DNA of 64,000 nucleotides, from the NCBI GenBank assembly GCA_030532895.1, contig JAUNKF010000008.1, forward strand, positions 1 to 64,000. The letters run 5' to 3'. A program made the position numbers and the translations under genes. The notes under the pieces were generated by a model that was given only the letters and a program-made list of their open reading frames with translations, did no database searches and was not told the DNA's origin. Of this stretch, positions 55,471-62,642 are shown one piece after another. Numbering within the stretch: position 1 is the first letter of the stretch; each line of letters begins with the position of its first letter. The stretch is from Lautropia sp. (lineage in GTDB: Bacteria > Pseudomonadota > Gammaproteobacteria > Burkholderiales > Burkholderiaceae_E).

Positions 55471-56637
55471 ATGGTGGATATCGGGCGCCTTGCACATCTC
55501 CAGCGGCCCGCAACCCAGTTGCCGGTCACCGCCTATTTCGACGAAGCACTCTACAAACGCGAACTCACCCAGCTCTTCGACCAAGGGCCAGGCTATCGCG
55601 GGCACCGGCTGATGGTGCCCGAACCCGGCGACTATCACACGCTGCTTGGCGAGCGTGAAGGCCGCGTGCTCGTCAACCAGCGCCCCAGTGCCGAACACCC
55701 CCAAGGCCGCATCGAGCTGCTGTCCAACGTCTGTCGACACCGTCAGGCGATCATGCTCAAAGGCTCGGGCAATGCCGAGCAGATCGTCTGTCCCTTGCAC
55801 CGCTGGACCTATGATCTCAAAGGCGAGTTGATGGGTGCCCCTCACTTCGAGCAGCAACCCTGCCTGAACCTGCCCACCTACCCGCTACAAGACTGGCAGG
55901 GGCTGCTCTTCGAGAGTCCGCGCAACATCCTGGCCGATCTGCAGAACATGAGCTGTGCGGCAGAGCTGGACTTCTCCGGTTACCGTCTGGATCACGTCGA
56001 GGTTCACGAGTGCGAGTACAACTGGAAGACCTTCATCGAGGTCTATCTGGAGGACTACCACGTCGAACCCTTCCACCCCGGCCTTGGCCACTTCGTCGAC
56101 TGTGGCGACCTGAAGTGGGAATTTGGCGACTGGTGGTCGGTGCAGACCGTGGGCCTGCATCGCGATCTGAAAAAACCCGGCTCACCCGTCTACCGCAAGT
56201 GGCATGAGGAAGTGCTCCGCTTCAACGGCGGCCGCCTGCCCAAGTACGGCGCCATCTGGCTCACCTACTATCCGAACCTGATGGTGGAGTGGTATCCCAA
56301 CGTGCTCGTGATCTCCTCACTCATTCCCCGAGGCCCACGTCACACCACCAACATCGTCGAGTTCTACTACCCGGAGGAAATCGTCTGGTTCGAGCGCGAG
56401 TTCGTCGAGGCCGAGCGCGCCGCCTACATGGAAACTGCCATCGAAGACGACGAAATCGGCGTGCGGATGGACGCCGGCCGTCGGGCGCTGCTCGAACGTG
56501 GAGAAAACCAGACCGGCCCCTATCAAAGCCCGATGGAGGATGGCATGCAGCACTTCCACGAATTTCTTCGGCGCGAGATGGGCGACGTGGGTGACAACGA
56601 CTGCCCGCCCCCCAACCAAATGCCAACACGGGGATGA
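55471..56637 (+). CDS. Rieske 2Fe-2S ring-hydroxylating oxygenase alpha-like protein
   Basis: A 388-aa protein with the plan of aromatic-ring dioxygenase large subunits and choline monooxygenase. The Rieske centre is CRHRQAIML...CPLHRWTYDLKG (CxH-x16/17-CxxH). The C-terminal mononuclear-iron domain has YNWKTFIEVYLEDYHVEPFHPGL with the bridging Asp and the His ligands, and a later Asp near the C-terminus. It is commonly found divergent to xseB in Burkholderiales, and its substrate is unknown. ATG at 55471; GGAGG is 17 nt upstream, farther than ideal. Confidence 0.9.
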   Translation: MVDIGRLAHLQRPATQLPVTAYFDEALYKRELTQLFDQGPGYRGHRLMVPEPGDYHTLLGEREGRVLVNQRPSAEHPQGRIELLSNVCRHRQAIMLKGSGNAEQIVCPLHRWTYDLKGELMGAPHFEQQPCLNLPTYPLQDWQGLLFESPRNILADLQNMSCAAELDFSGYRLDHVEVHECEYNWKTFIEVYLEDYHVEPFHPGLGHFVDCGDLKWEFGDWWSVQTVGLHRDLKKPGSPVYRKWHEEVLRFNGGRLPKYGAIWLTYYPNLMVEWYPNVLVISSLIPRGPRHTTNIVEFYYPEEIVWFEREFVEAERAAYMETAIEDDEIGVRMDAGRRALLERGENQTGPYQSPMEDGMQHFHEFLRREMGDVGDNDCPPPNQMPTRG

Positions 56638-56828
56638 TTAGAAGCCAAACATGATTTAACATTGTCGTGTATGTGATGCATCACCCGTAGCGCGGCGCTC
56701 GGGGTGAATCCTTGCACGGATACGCACCATGCCCATGCAGCATCCTGGCGGCCAACATGGCCCCGCCAGCGACACGCCTTCTCGTGGCGTCTGCCAGCGC
56801 ATGCCATGCACACCCCGGCGCCGCTTCC

Positions 56829-56868
56829 GTGCGGATGAATCGATGCATGCATGAACATGGCGCCGTCA
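56829..56868 (-). repeat. Dispersed intergenic repeat, minus-strand copy
   Basis: Minus strand: GACGGCGCCATGTTCATGCA then TGCATCGATTCATCCGCACGG. The GGCGC, TCATGCA and GATTCATCC-C blocks are kept with a 3-bp insertion. Confidence 0.6.
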
Positions 56869-56884
56869 GAGGCGCAGAACAGAT

Positions 56885-56956
56885 AACCCGCCAGAGCCAT
56901 CTCAGTGGCTCCCAGGCGGGTTTCTCGTACCAACCACCCGTGAGAGGCTCTCTCAC
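56885..56956 (+). promoter_or_regulatory. Two-hairpin leader of the sulfurtransferase gene
   Basis: Hairpin 1: AACCCGCC (56885-56892) with GGCGGGTT (56915-56922), inner GAGCCA/TGGCTC; it is followed by TTCTCG and could act as a terminator. Hairpin 2: GTGAGAG-GCT-CTCTCAC (56940-56956), perfect, touching the ribosome site AGGAGGAG (56957-56964). Confidence 0.55.
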
Positions 56957-56967
56957 AGGAGGAGCTG

Positions 56968-57807
56968 ATGAGCTGGACCACCCTGATCTCCGCCGAAGAA
57001 CTTGCCACCGCCATCGACCACTGTACCGTGGTCGATTGTCGTCACCAGCTGACCGACCCCAAAGCCGGCCGACGCGCCTATACCGAAGCGCACATTCCTT
57101 CGGCGCACTTCCTCTCGATGGACGAAGATCTGACCGGCCCCAGCAACCCGGCCCAGGGCCGGCATCCGCTCCCCAAACGCGAGGTGCTGCACAAGCGCCT
57201 GGCAGACCTCGGCCTGTCGGATGAACGGCAGCTCGTCGTCTATGACGATCAGGGCGGCGCGATGGCCGGGCGGCTCTGGATGCTGGCCCGTTGGCTGGGC
57301 CATGCCAAGGTAGCCGTGCTCGATGGCGGCTTTCCAGCCTGGCAAAAAGCAGGCTACCCGGTCAGCACCGACGTACCCACGCCCAAACCAGCCCAGCTCA
57401 GCCAACGTGCCCCCCTCGTGCGCATGCTCAGCACCGAAGAACTCGTGGCGGCCCTCGCCAAGGATGAAGTGCAGGTCATCGATGCCCGCGCCACCGAACG
57501 GTTCACCGGCGAGCACGAACCACTCGATCCGATTGCCGGCCACATCCCTCGGGCGCTGAACCGCCCCTTGAGCCGCAACCTGCGCCCGGATGGCCGCTTC
57601 AAGCCCGCCCAGGTCTTACGGGATGAATGGGAAAGCCTGCTGGAAGGTCGCCCGCCCGAGCAGGTCGTGCATCAGTGCGGCTCAGGCATCACGGCCAACC
57701 ACAACATGCTGTCGATGGAAATCGCGGGGCTCTCCGGCAGCCAACTCTATCCGCCTGCCTGGAGCGGCTGGATCCATGACCCCGCCCGACCCGTGGCACG
57801 GGGCTGA
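56968..57807 (+). CDS. sseA: 3-mercaptopyruvate/thiosulfate sulfurtransferase SseA-like
   Basis: A 279-aa two-domain rhodanese. The inactive N-terminal domain contains VVYDDQGGAMAGRLWMLARWLGH and LDGGFPAWQKAGYPV; the catalytic C-terminal domain has the loop CGSGITA with the persulfide Cys, a form closer to mercaptopyruvate (CGSGVTA) than to thiosulfate (CRKGVTA) enzymes. It ends with LYPPAWSGWIHDPARPV. ATG at 56968 with a strong AGGAGGAG. Its leader hairpin next to the ribosome site may limit translation. Confidence 0.92.
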   Translation: MSWTTLISAEELATAIDHCTVVDCRHQLTDPKAGRRAYTEAHIPSAHFLSMDEDLTGPSNPAQGRHPLPKREVLHKRLADLGLSDERQLVVYDDQGGAMAGRLWMLARWLGHAKVAVLDGGFPAWQKAGYPVSTDVPTPKPAQLSQRAPLVRMLSTEELVAALAKDEVQVIDARATERFTGEHEPLDPIAGHIPRALNRPLSRNLRPDGRFKPAQVLRDEWESLLEGRPPEQVVHQCGSGITANHNMLSMEIAGLSGSQLYPPAWSGWIHDPARPVARG

Positions 57808-58073
57808 CACACGCGCCACGCCTTGGCATCATGCCAGGCCCCCTGGCCAGCTCGGCCAAGCCATGCCCCCACGCGGCCTGGAAGAATCACACCACCAGGC
57901 CCACATCTGCCTCATACTGTGGCGCCCGTGTCCCGGTTCCACGGGTCAGCACATGCCGGCACACAACGCCAGCCGGCAGCCTGAAGTGTTTACACGCGCA
58001 AGGGGCTTTCGTGGGAACGAACAGCCATCCACGCTCCGGGCGCTTGACGCGCCTCCTTCCTGACTGATCGATC

Positions 58074-58619
58074 ATGTCCAATATTCTGCTTTTCAACGCC
58101 AGCAACAGCAGCACCTCCATTCACGCCAGCATCCTCGACGCCATCGAGCCGATGCTCGCCGGCCACGCCCTCACCCGCCGCAGCACCCGCGATGTCGAGC
58201 TGCCACTCTTCAGCCAGGATCTGGAACGTGAACAAACGGCCTACCCGCAGCCTGCGCAGGACTTTCTGGATCTGATCCACAGCCACGACGCCATCGTGCT
58301 GACCTGTCCCGAACACAACAGCGCCATTCCCGCGGCCTTCAAGAACCTCTACGACTGGGGCACCCGCGTGGCCATGTCGCGTAAGACCAAGCTCTTCAAC
58401 GAGCGCCCGGTACTGCTCTTTTCGACCTCAGGTGGCGCCCGTGGCGCCAAGACCGCACTCGGCTATCTGGAGATGGCCCTGCCGTTCCAGGGCGCCAGCA
58501 TCGTGGGGGCCACCAGCATCCCCCAATACTATGAGCACTTCAAGGACGGCAAGCCCGATGCAGCCACCGAGGCCACGATCCGGGCCGACGTGGACAAGCT
58601 GAAAGCCGTACTGGCTTAA
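58074..58619 (+). CDS. NADPH-dependent FMN reductase family protein
   Basis: A 181-aa flavodoxin-fold protein. The N-terminal phosphate loop is NASNSSTSIHASIL, and CPEHNSAIPAAFKNLYDWGTR plus FSTSGGARGAKTALGYLEMAL complete the flavin site. Members reduce FMN, quinones, azo dyes or chromate; the substrate is not determinable. ATG at 58074 has no clear ribosome site. A 266-bp gap from the sulfurtransferase gene holds no recognised gene, so it is probably transcribed separately. Confidence 0.9.
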   Translation: MSNILLFNASNSSTSIHASILDAIEPMLAGHALTRRSTRDVELPLFSQDLEREQTAYPQPAQDFLDLIHSHDAIVLTCPEHNSAIPAAFKNLYDWGTRVAMSRKTKLFNERPVLLFSTSGGARGAKTALGYLEMALPFQGASIVGATSIPQYYEHFKDGKPDAATEATIRADVDKLKAVLA

Positions 58620-58650
58620 AAGCCTGTCACGCACACCCGGAGGGGCGAAG

Positions 58651-58673
58651 GGGCCAGGCCGAAGGACTGGCCC
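58651..58673. terminator. Hairpin between FMN reductase and fbp
   Basis: GGGCCAG (58651-58657) and CTGGCCC (58667-58673) around a 9-nt loop, in a 73-bp convergent gap. No T tract on either side; it may serve both genes weakly. Confidence 0.5.
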
Positions 58674-58692
58674 GAAAACCGCATGCTGAAGA

Positions 58693-59697
58693 CTATTCCG
58701 GGTTCTTCTCGATGAACTCGTGAACCTTCTCCATCATCTTCTTCGAGCCGGCAAAGAAGGGGCTGCGCTGATGCAGCTTGGTCGGCTGGATATCGAGAAT
58801 CCGCTGCTTGCCGTCGGTGGCCATGCCACCAGCCTGCTCGGTGAGGAAGGCGATCGGGTTGCACTCATACAGCAGCCGCAGCTTGCCATCCGGGTAGTTG
58901 CTGCCCTGCGGATACATGTAGATGCCGCCCTTCATCATGTTGCGATGGAAGTCCGCCACCAGCGAGCCGATATAGCGCGAGGTAAACGGCCGTCCCTCGG
59001 CCGGGTTGTCTTCCTGGCAATACTTGATGTACTGCTTCACCCCTTGCGGGAACTTCAGGTACTGGCCTTCGTTCACCGAGTAGATCTTGCCATCTTCAGG
59101 GATGCGGATGTTCTCGTGCGACAGCGCAAAGACACCGATCGACGGATCATAGGTGAAGCCGTTCACCCCATTGCCAGTGGTATAAACGAGCATCGTCGAC
59201 GAGCCATACACCACATAACCGGCCGCCACCTGGGCGCTGCCCGGCTGCAGGAAGTCTTCCAGCGTCACCGGCGTGCCTTCCGGCGTCACCCGGCGATAAA
59301 TCGAGAAAATCGTCCCGACCGACACGTTGACATCCACATTGGATGAACCGTCCAGCGGATCGGTCAGCACGATGTATTTCGCATTGCGGTTCTTCTCGCT
59401 GTCGAAAGCGATGAAGCTCTCTTCCTCTTCCGAGGCAAAGCCCGCCACATCGTCTCGCGCAAAAAAGGCCGCGTTGATCGTCTTGTTGGCGTGAACGTCG
59501 AGCTTCATCTGCTGCTCGCCCTGCACGTTTTCGGTGCCCACGCCACCCAGAATGTCCGCCACCAGGCCGGCACGGTTGATGTCCCGGTTGATGACTTTCG
59601 CGGCCAGACGCAAAGCAGACAGAATGCCGCTCAGACTGCCGCGTGCCTGCGGATATTCCGCCTGCTTCTCGACGATGAACTCACCCAGACTCTTCAT
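58693..59697 (-). CDS. fbp: Class I fructose-1,6-bisphosphatase
   Basis: A 334-aa gluconeogenic enzyme. The metal and phosphate motif is [21 protein letters not shown], with EEEESFIAF before it; the sugar-binding [23 protein letters not shown] and [20 protein letters not shown] follow. Length is normal. ATG at 59697 sits behind AAGGAGACC. A TACAAT (59724-59729 on the minus strand) is a possible -10. Single gene, facing the FMN reductase gene. Confidence 0.97.
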   Translation of the reverse strand: MKSLGEFIVEKQAEYPQARGSLSGILSALRLAAKVINRDINRAGLVADILGGVGTENVQGEQQMKLDVHANKTINAAFFARDDVAGFASEEEESFIAFDSEKNRNAKYIVLTDPLDGSSNVDVNVSVGTIFSIYRRVTPEGTPVTLEDFLQPGSAQVAAGYVVYGSSTMLVYTTGNGVNGFTYDPSIGVFALSHENIRIPEDGKIYSVNEGQYLKFPQGVKQYIKYCQEDNPAEGRPFTSRYIGSLVADFHRNMMKGGIYMYPQGSNYPDGKLRLLYECNPIAFLTEQAGGMATDGKQRILDIQPTKLHQRSPFFAGSKKMMEKVHEFIEKNPE

Positions 59698-59928
59698 GAA
59701 GGTCTCCTTTTTGAACTGCCTTTATTGTAGAGCCTTGCCCGCCGCTGTCTGTGAACGGCAGTACGATCCGCTCGCCATCGGGCCACTGAAACGATCATCT
59801 GCCACACCCACACGCGTGCCGTGCACGCTGGACGCGCCCCGCCTCAGCGTGCCCATCAACCATCAGGCATGCCCCTCGCCATGCCCAACAACCACGGGGC
59901 GCATGACAGCACGCCGCAAGCGTCACGA

Positions 59929-60561
59929 TCAACGCACCGCCGCCTTGAAAGCTGGTACCCCGGCAGGCCGGTGCCCAAAGGTCATCGTCGCCTGATGGGG
60001 CGTCACCGGAATGATTGCGGCCCAGGCCCGGAAATTCTGCTCGCCTTCCCATTCAACCCGGCCCTTCATGCCCTGATTCGTCAATCCCGGCGGCGTCTGA
60101 GAATCCGGCTTACCAAACACGCGCAACATCATCGGCTCGACCTTCTCATAATCCACCCGAACCTCGGCATTGCCATAAGCCGTCACATCACGGCCAACAT
60201 TCACCTGGTAATAACGCCCTTTCAGAAAATAATACTTGGCGTTGAACTGGACACCGCCCACCGTCACGGGTTTCTGAAGCTTCGCCTCCGCACCATTCGA
60301 CAGCCGACTGCCCGGCTTCACCGCCGTGGCACCCGGCACCAGAAGCCGCACCTCGTCCACACTCATGCCGGCCCGAAGCCCCGACCACGGATATTGCTGT
60401 GTGTCACGCGCATTCAGCGTCGCCGGCGTCATCCCCACGTCCATCGAACACGGCATCGACTGAAATGAGGTCTTGCCGCCACCGGTGCACTTGTAGATTT
60501 GCGCGTGAGCAATGGGAGCAGCCAGCATCAGACTCAATGCCAGCCAGGCGGCCTTCTTCAT
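59929..60561 (-). CDS. Secreted DUF4124-type protein
   Basis: A 210-aa exported protein. The signal peptide MKKAAWLALSLMLAAPIAHA ends at a good AxA site, and QIYKCTGGGKTSFQSMPC is the DUF4124 opening (a small domain with a conserved Cys pair). The C-terminal 150 residues, from SGLRAGMSVDEVRLLVPGA on, look like a BamE/SmpA-style fold (GMxxxEVrxLvpga). ATG at 60561 is chosen for the signal peptide. Function unknown. Confidence 0.8.
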   Translation of the reverse strand: MKKAAWLALSLMLAAPIAHAQIYKCTGGGKTSFQSMPCSMDVGMTPATLNARDTQQYPWSGLRAGMSVDEVRLLVPGATAVKPGSRLSNGAEAKLQKPVTVGGVQFNAKYYFLKGRYYQVNVGRDVTAYGNAEVRVDYEKVEPMMLRVFGKPDSQTPPGLTNQGMKGRVEWEGEQNFRAWAAIIPVTPHQATMTFGHRPAGVPAFKAAVR

Positions 60562-60949
60562 GGGAACGATCTCGATCTGGGTTGATGGCAAGCCTGACGG
60601 TGGCAGCCCCGGACCCTTCCCTCTGAAAAGCACCCGCGGCCGTTCCCTGTGCAGACCCGCCGGGGTCAATGACATGGATGTGTGGTTTTTACGCCGAAGC
60701 GCCAACAGCCGCTGCTGTAGCCCTCCCGGCGGCAGCCTTCAACCGATGGAAAGCCGCTTGCCCCCTGACACCCATCCTGACTGGCGGCAATACCCCTGAG
60801 CCCGCATCATCCGGCGCACCGTGCCCGACACACCCAGGGCACCGGCTGCCGCTCCTGGTCGGCATCAGCGTCCCCTCATGCCCCATCGCCGCGCGGACCA
60901 CTGGCGGGCGTCATGCGCTGATTCATCCCCACGCCGGCGTCCGACCCGA
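60562..60949. other. Intergenic region before the DUF4124 gene
   Basis: A 388-bp gap between two minus-strand genes. Apart from the dispersed repeat at 60901-60938 I see no gene, terminator with a T tract or RNA. Confidence 0.6.
60901..60938 (+). repeat. Dispersed intergenic repeat, copy near DUF4197
   Basis: CTGGCGGGCGTCATGCGCTG then ATTCATCCCCACGCCGG. Matches all three blocks with few changes. Confidence 0.65.
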
Positions 60950-61693
60950 TTACCGGGAAAACACCTTCTTCAGAATGGCCGACCCCGTACCCACCGGATC
61001 GGCACGAATCGCCTTCTCTTCGGCAGCGATCATCTTGTACAGACCATCCATTGCCTTGTTCGTCACATAGTTCTCGATGTTGGCGTCCTCCTCCTTCACC
61101 AACCCGAACTTGGCTGCCTGGCCGGCCAGTGAGTTGTACTGCTTCGTCAGCCCCAGCTTGTTCACGTACTGCGTGACGATAGGCAGAAACTTGTTGAACA
61201 TGTCCGTCTGCGTCTTGTCGCGGAAAAAGGACGTGACCGAATCATCCCCGCCTGAGAGGATCTTCTTCGCATCCGTCACCGACATCTCCTTGATCGCATT
61301 GGCCAGCAAGGGCTTCGCATCATGAACCGCCACCTCGGCCGCCCGGTTCATGCCCGTCTCCAGCGCATCGAACTCCTTGTCCTTGCCCATCAGCTTCATC
61401 ACCTTCTTCGCCTGCTTCATCGCATCCGGCAACGGAATCTTCACCGCCGGATTGCCCATGAAGCCATTGGACTTGCCCAACGAGCTGATGGCCGCATCCG
61501 CCCCTTTCTGCAACGCCGCCTTCACACCCGCCGTCGCATCGGCCTGCGTGAGCGACGACAGATCCAGCGCCTGCGCACTCATCGGCACCACGGCCCCGCC
61601 CAGCGCCGCCAGACCCAGCCCCACCGACATCGACGCCGCCAACACCTTGGCTCGCCAACCGCCGCGCACCAGCCCTTCACCCATCCGAACCAT
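60950..61693 (-). CDS. DUF4197 family exported protein
   Basis: A 247-aa protein with an N-terminal signal (ASMSVGLGLAALGGAVVPMSAQA). The DUF4197 domain follows: DLSSLTQADATAGVKAALQKGA, NPAVKIPLP, DAMKQAKKVMKLMGKDKEFD and FFRDKTQTDMFNKFLPIV. It is helical and conserved in Gram-negative bacteria without a known role. ATG at 61693 has AAGGGGAGAG about 8 nt upstream. Monocistronic as far as visible. Confidence 0.87.
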   Translation of the reverse strand: MVRMGEGLVRGGWRAKVLAASMSVGLGLAALGGAVVPMSAQALDLSSLTQADATAGVKAALQKGADAAISSLGKSNGFMGNPAVKIPLPDAMKQAKKVMKLMGKDKEFDALETGMNRAAEVAVHDAKPLLANAIKEMSVTDAKKILSGGDDSVTSFFRDKTQTDMFNKFLPIVTQYVNKLGLTKQYNSLAGQAAKFGLVKEEDANIENYVTNKAMDGLYKMIAAEEKAIRADPVGTGSAILKKVFSR

Positions 61694-62019
61694 CACGAAC
61701 TCTCCCCTTCTCACAGAAAACCAAACAGCCGAAATTGTGACAGACGCCAAGCATTCCGACCGTCAAAGCACTTCAAATCCAGTGACATCCCCACTCAATC
61801 AGGGCAACACGACAACACAGCACACATCCCACGCCAACCGCCCTCACCTCATCAATGGACTCAGCTCTCATCAGACAACCGACCTATCCGTGCGCTTCTT
61901 GCTCTTCTTCTATGCACAAACCTCTCCAACCATGCAGCACGTCATCCCCCCTGGATGCCAACACACCGACAAACCCGCAGCCCCCGACGATGTGAAGCAC
62001 TGGGCAACATCGCACGCAT
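61694..62019. other. Intergenic region, no feature seen
   Basis: A 326-bp gap between DUF1850 and DUF4197, both on the minus strand. Base composition is more AT-rich and C-rich than the genes. I see no convincing gene or terminator. Confidence 0.55.
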
Positions 62020-62409
62020 TCACCGACCCCGCTCCGGCACCTCACAAGGCCGCACCTCCGTCACCGCCCCATCCGACGCGAGCAGCCCCGCCAGCGGCCG
62101 ACAGCCTGCCCCATCCGCCCCACACCAGTCATAGTCATCCGTAAAGCCCGAACGCGTCAGCCGCAACACCGCATGCTTCGTCCGCGGTGACCACCGCCAG
62201 ACCCCATCCTTCAGCACGGCCTCGGCCGGCGGCTCCATCCCCGCCCCAAAGCCCCGCACCGCGACCGCCTCCAACACCAACCCATCGGCCACCACCCGCC
62301 AACGCTCCTCCCAGCGCACCTTCTCGATCGAATGCGTCCACCCCAACGTGAACCCACTCACCGCCACCGACACCGCCCCCACCCCATTGGCCAGACAAAC
62401 CCCCAACAT
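62020..62409 (-). CDS. DUF1850 domain protein (TRAP-associated)
   Basis: A 129-aa protein with one N-terminal hydrophobic stretch (MLGVCLANGVGAVSVAVSG) and the DUF1850 core: GWTHSIEKVRWEERWRVVADG, RGFGAGMEPP, LTRSGFTDDYDWC and CRPLAGLL. DUF1850 genes habitually sit next to fused TRAP permeases of the TAXI type, as here, but their role is unknown. ATG at 62409 is favoured by GGGAGGGG seven bases upstream; the frame extends to 62520. A large stem-loop separates it from the permease. Confidence 0.82.
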   Translation of the reverse strand: MLGVCLANGVGAVSVAVSGFTLGWTHSIEKVRWEERWRVVADGLVLEAVAVRGFGAGMEPPAEAVLKDGVWRWSPRTKHAVLRLTRSGFTDDYDWCGADGAGCRPLAGLLASDGAVTEVRPCEVPERGR

Positions 62410-62530
62410 CCCGACACCCCTCCCAACAAACAAATGCCGCCCAGCCCCAGGTTGTGACGAGATATGTACCCAGTACGGCGCCCCCACCCGAAGCCAAACC
62501 CCCGAAGCAGCAGCCTCCACGCATGCAACG

Positions 62531-62604
62531 GCCGGGATACCCGATGTCCCCCGACGAATCCATTACCGCAAGGTTGTGAGGAGGGGAATATCGGGTAGCC
62601 CGGC
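62531..62604. repeat. Large stem-loop between TRAP permease and DUF1850 genes
   Basis: GCCGGGATACCCGAT (62531-62545) pairs with ATCGGGTAGCCCGGC (62590-62604) with one mismatch; inside, TCCCC pairs with GGGGA. The loop contains GACGAATC, a piece of the dispersed repeat. Confidence 0.7.
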
Positions 62605-62642
62605 CCCTCCCGAAGCTTTTCTAAAAACCCGAAGCCTCAACT

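Larger units (their letters stand above)
56638..56967. other. Intergenic region with a repeat copy and a structured leader
   Basis: A 330-bp gap between the Rieske gene and the sulfurtransferase gene. It holds a minus-strand dispersed repeat (56829-56868) and two hairpins (56885-56922 and 56940-56956) just before the sulfurtransferase ribosome site. No gene seen. Confidence 0.65.

Noticed and set aside
56885..56956. SAM- or SAH-type riboswitch before the sulfurtransferase gene
   Set aside because: The hairpins lack the conserved loop sequences and pseudoknot partners of known sulfur-metabolite riboswitches.
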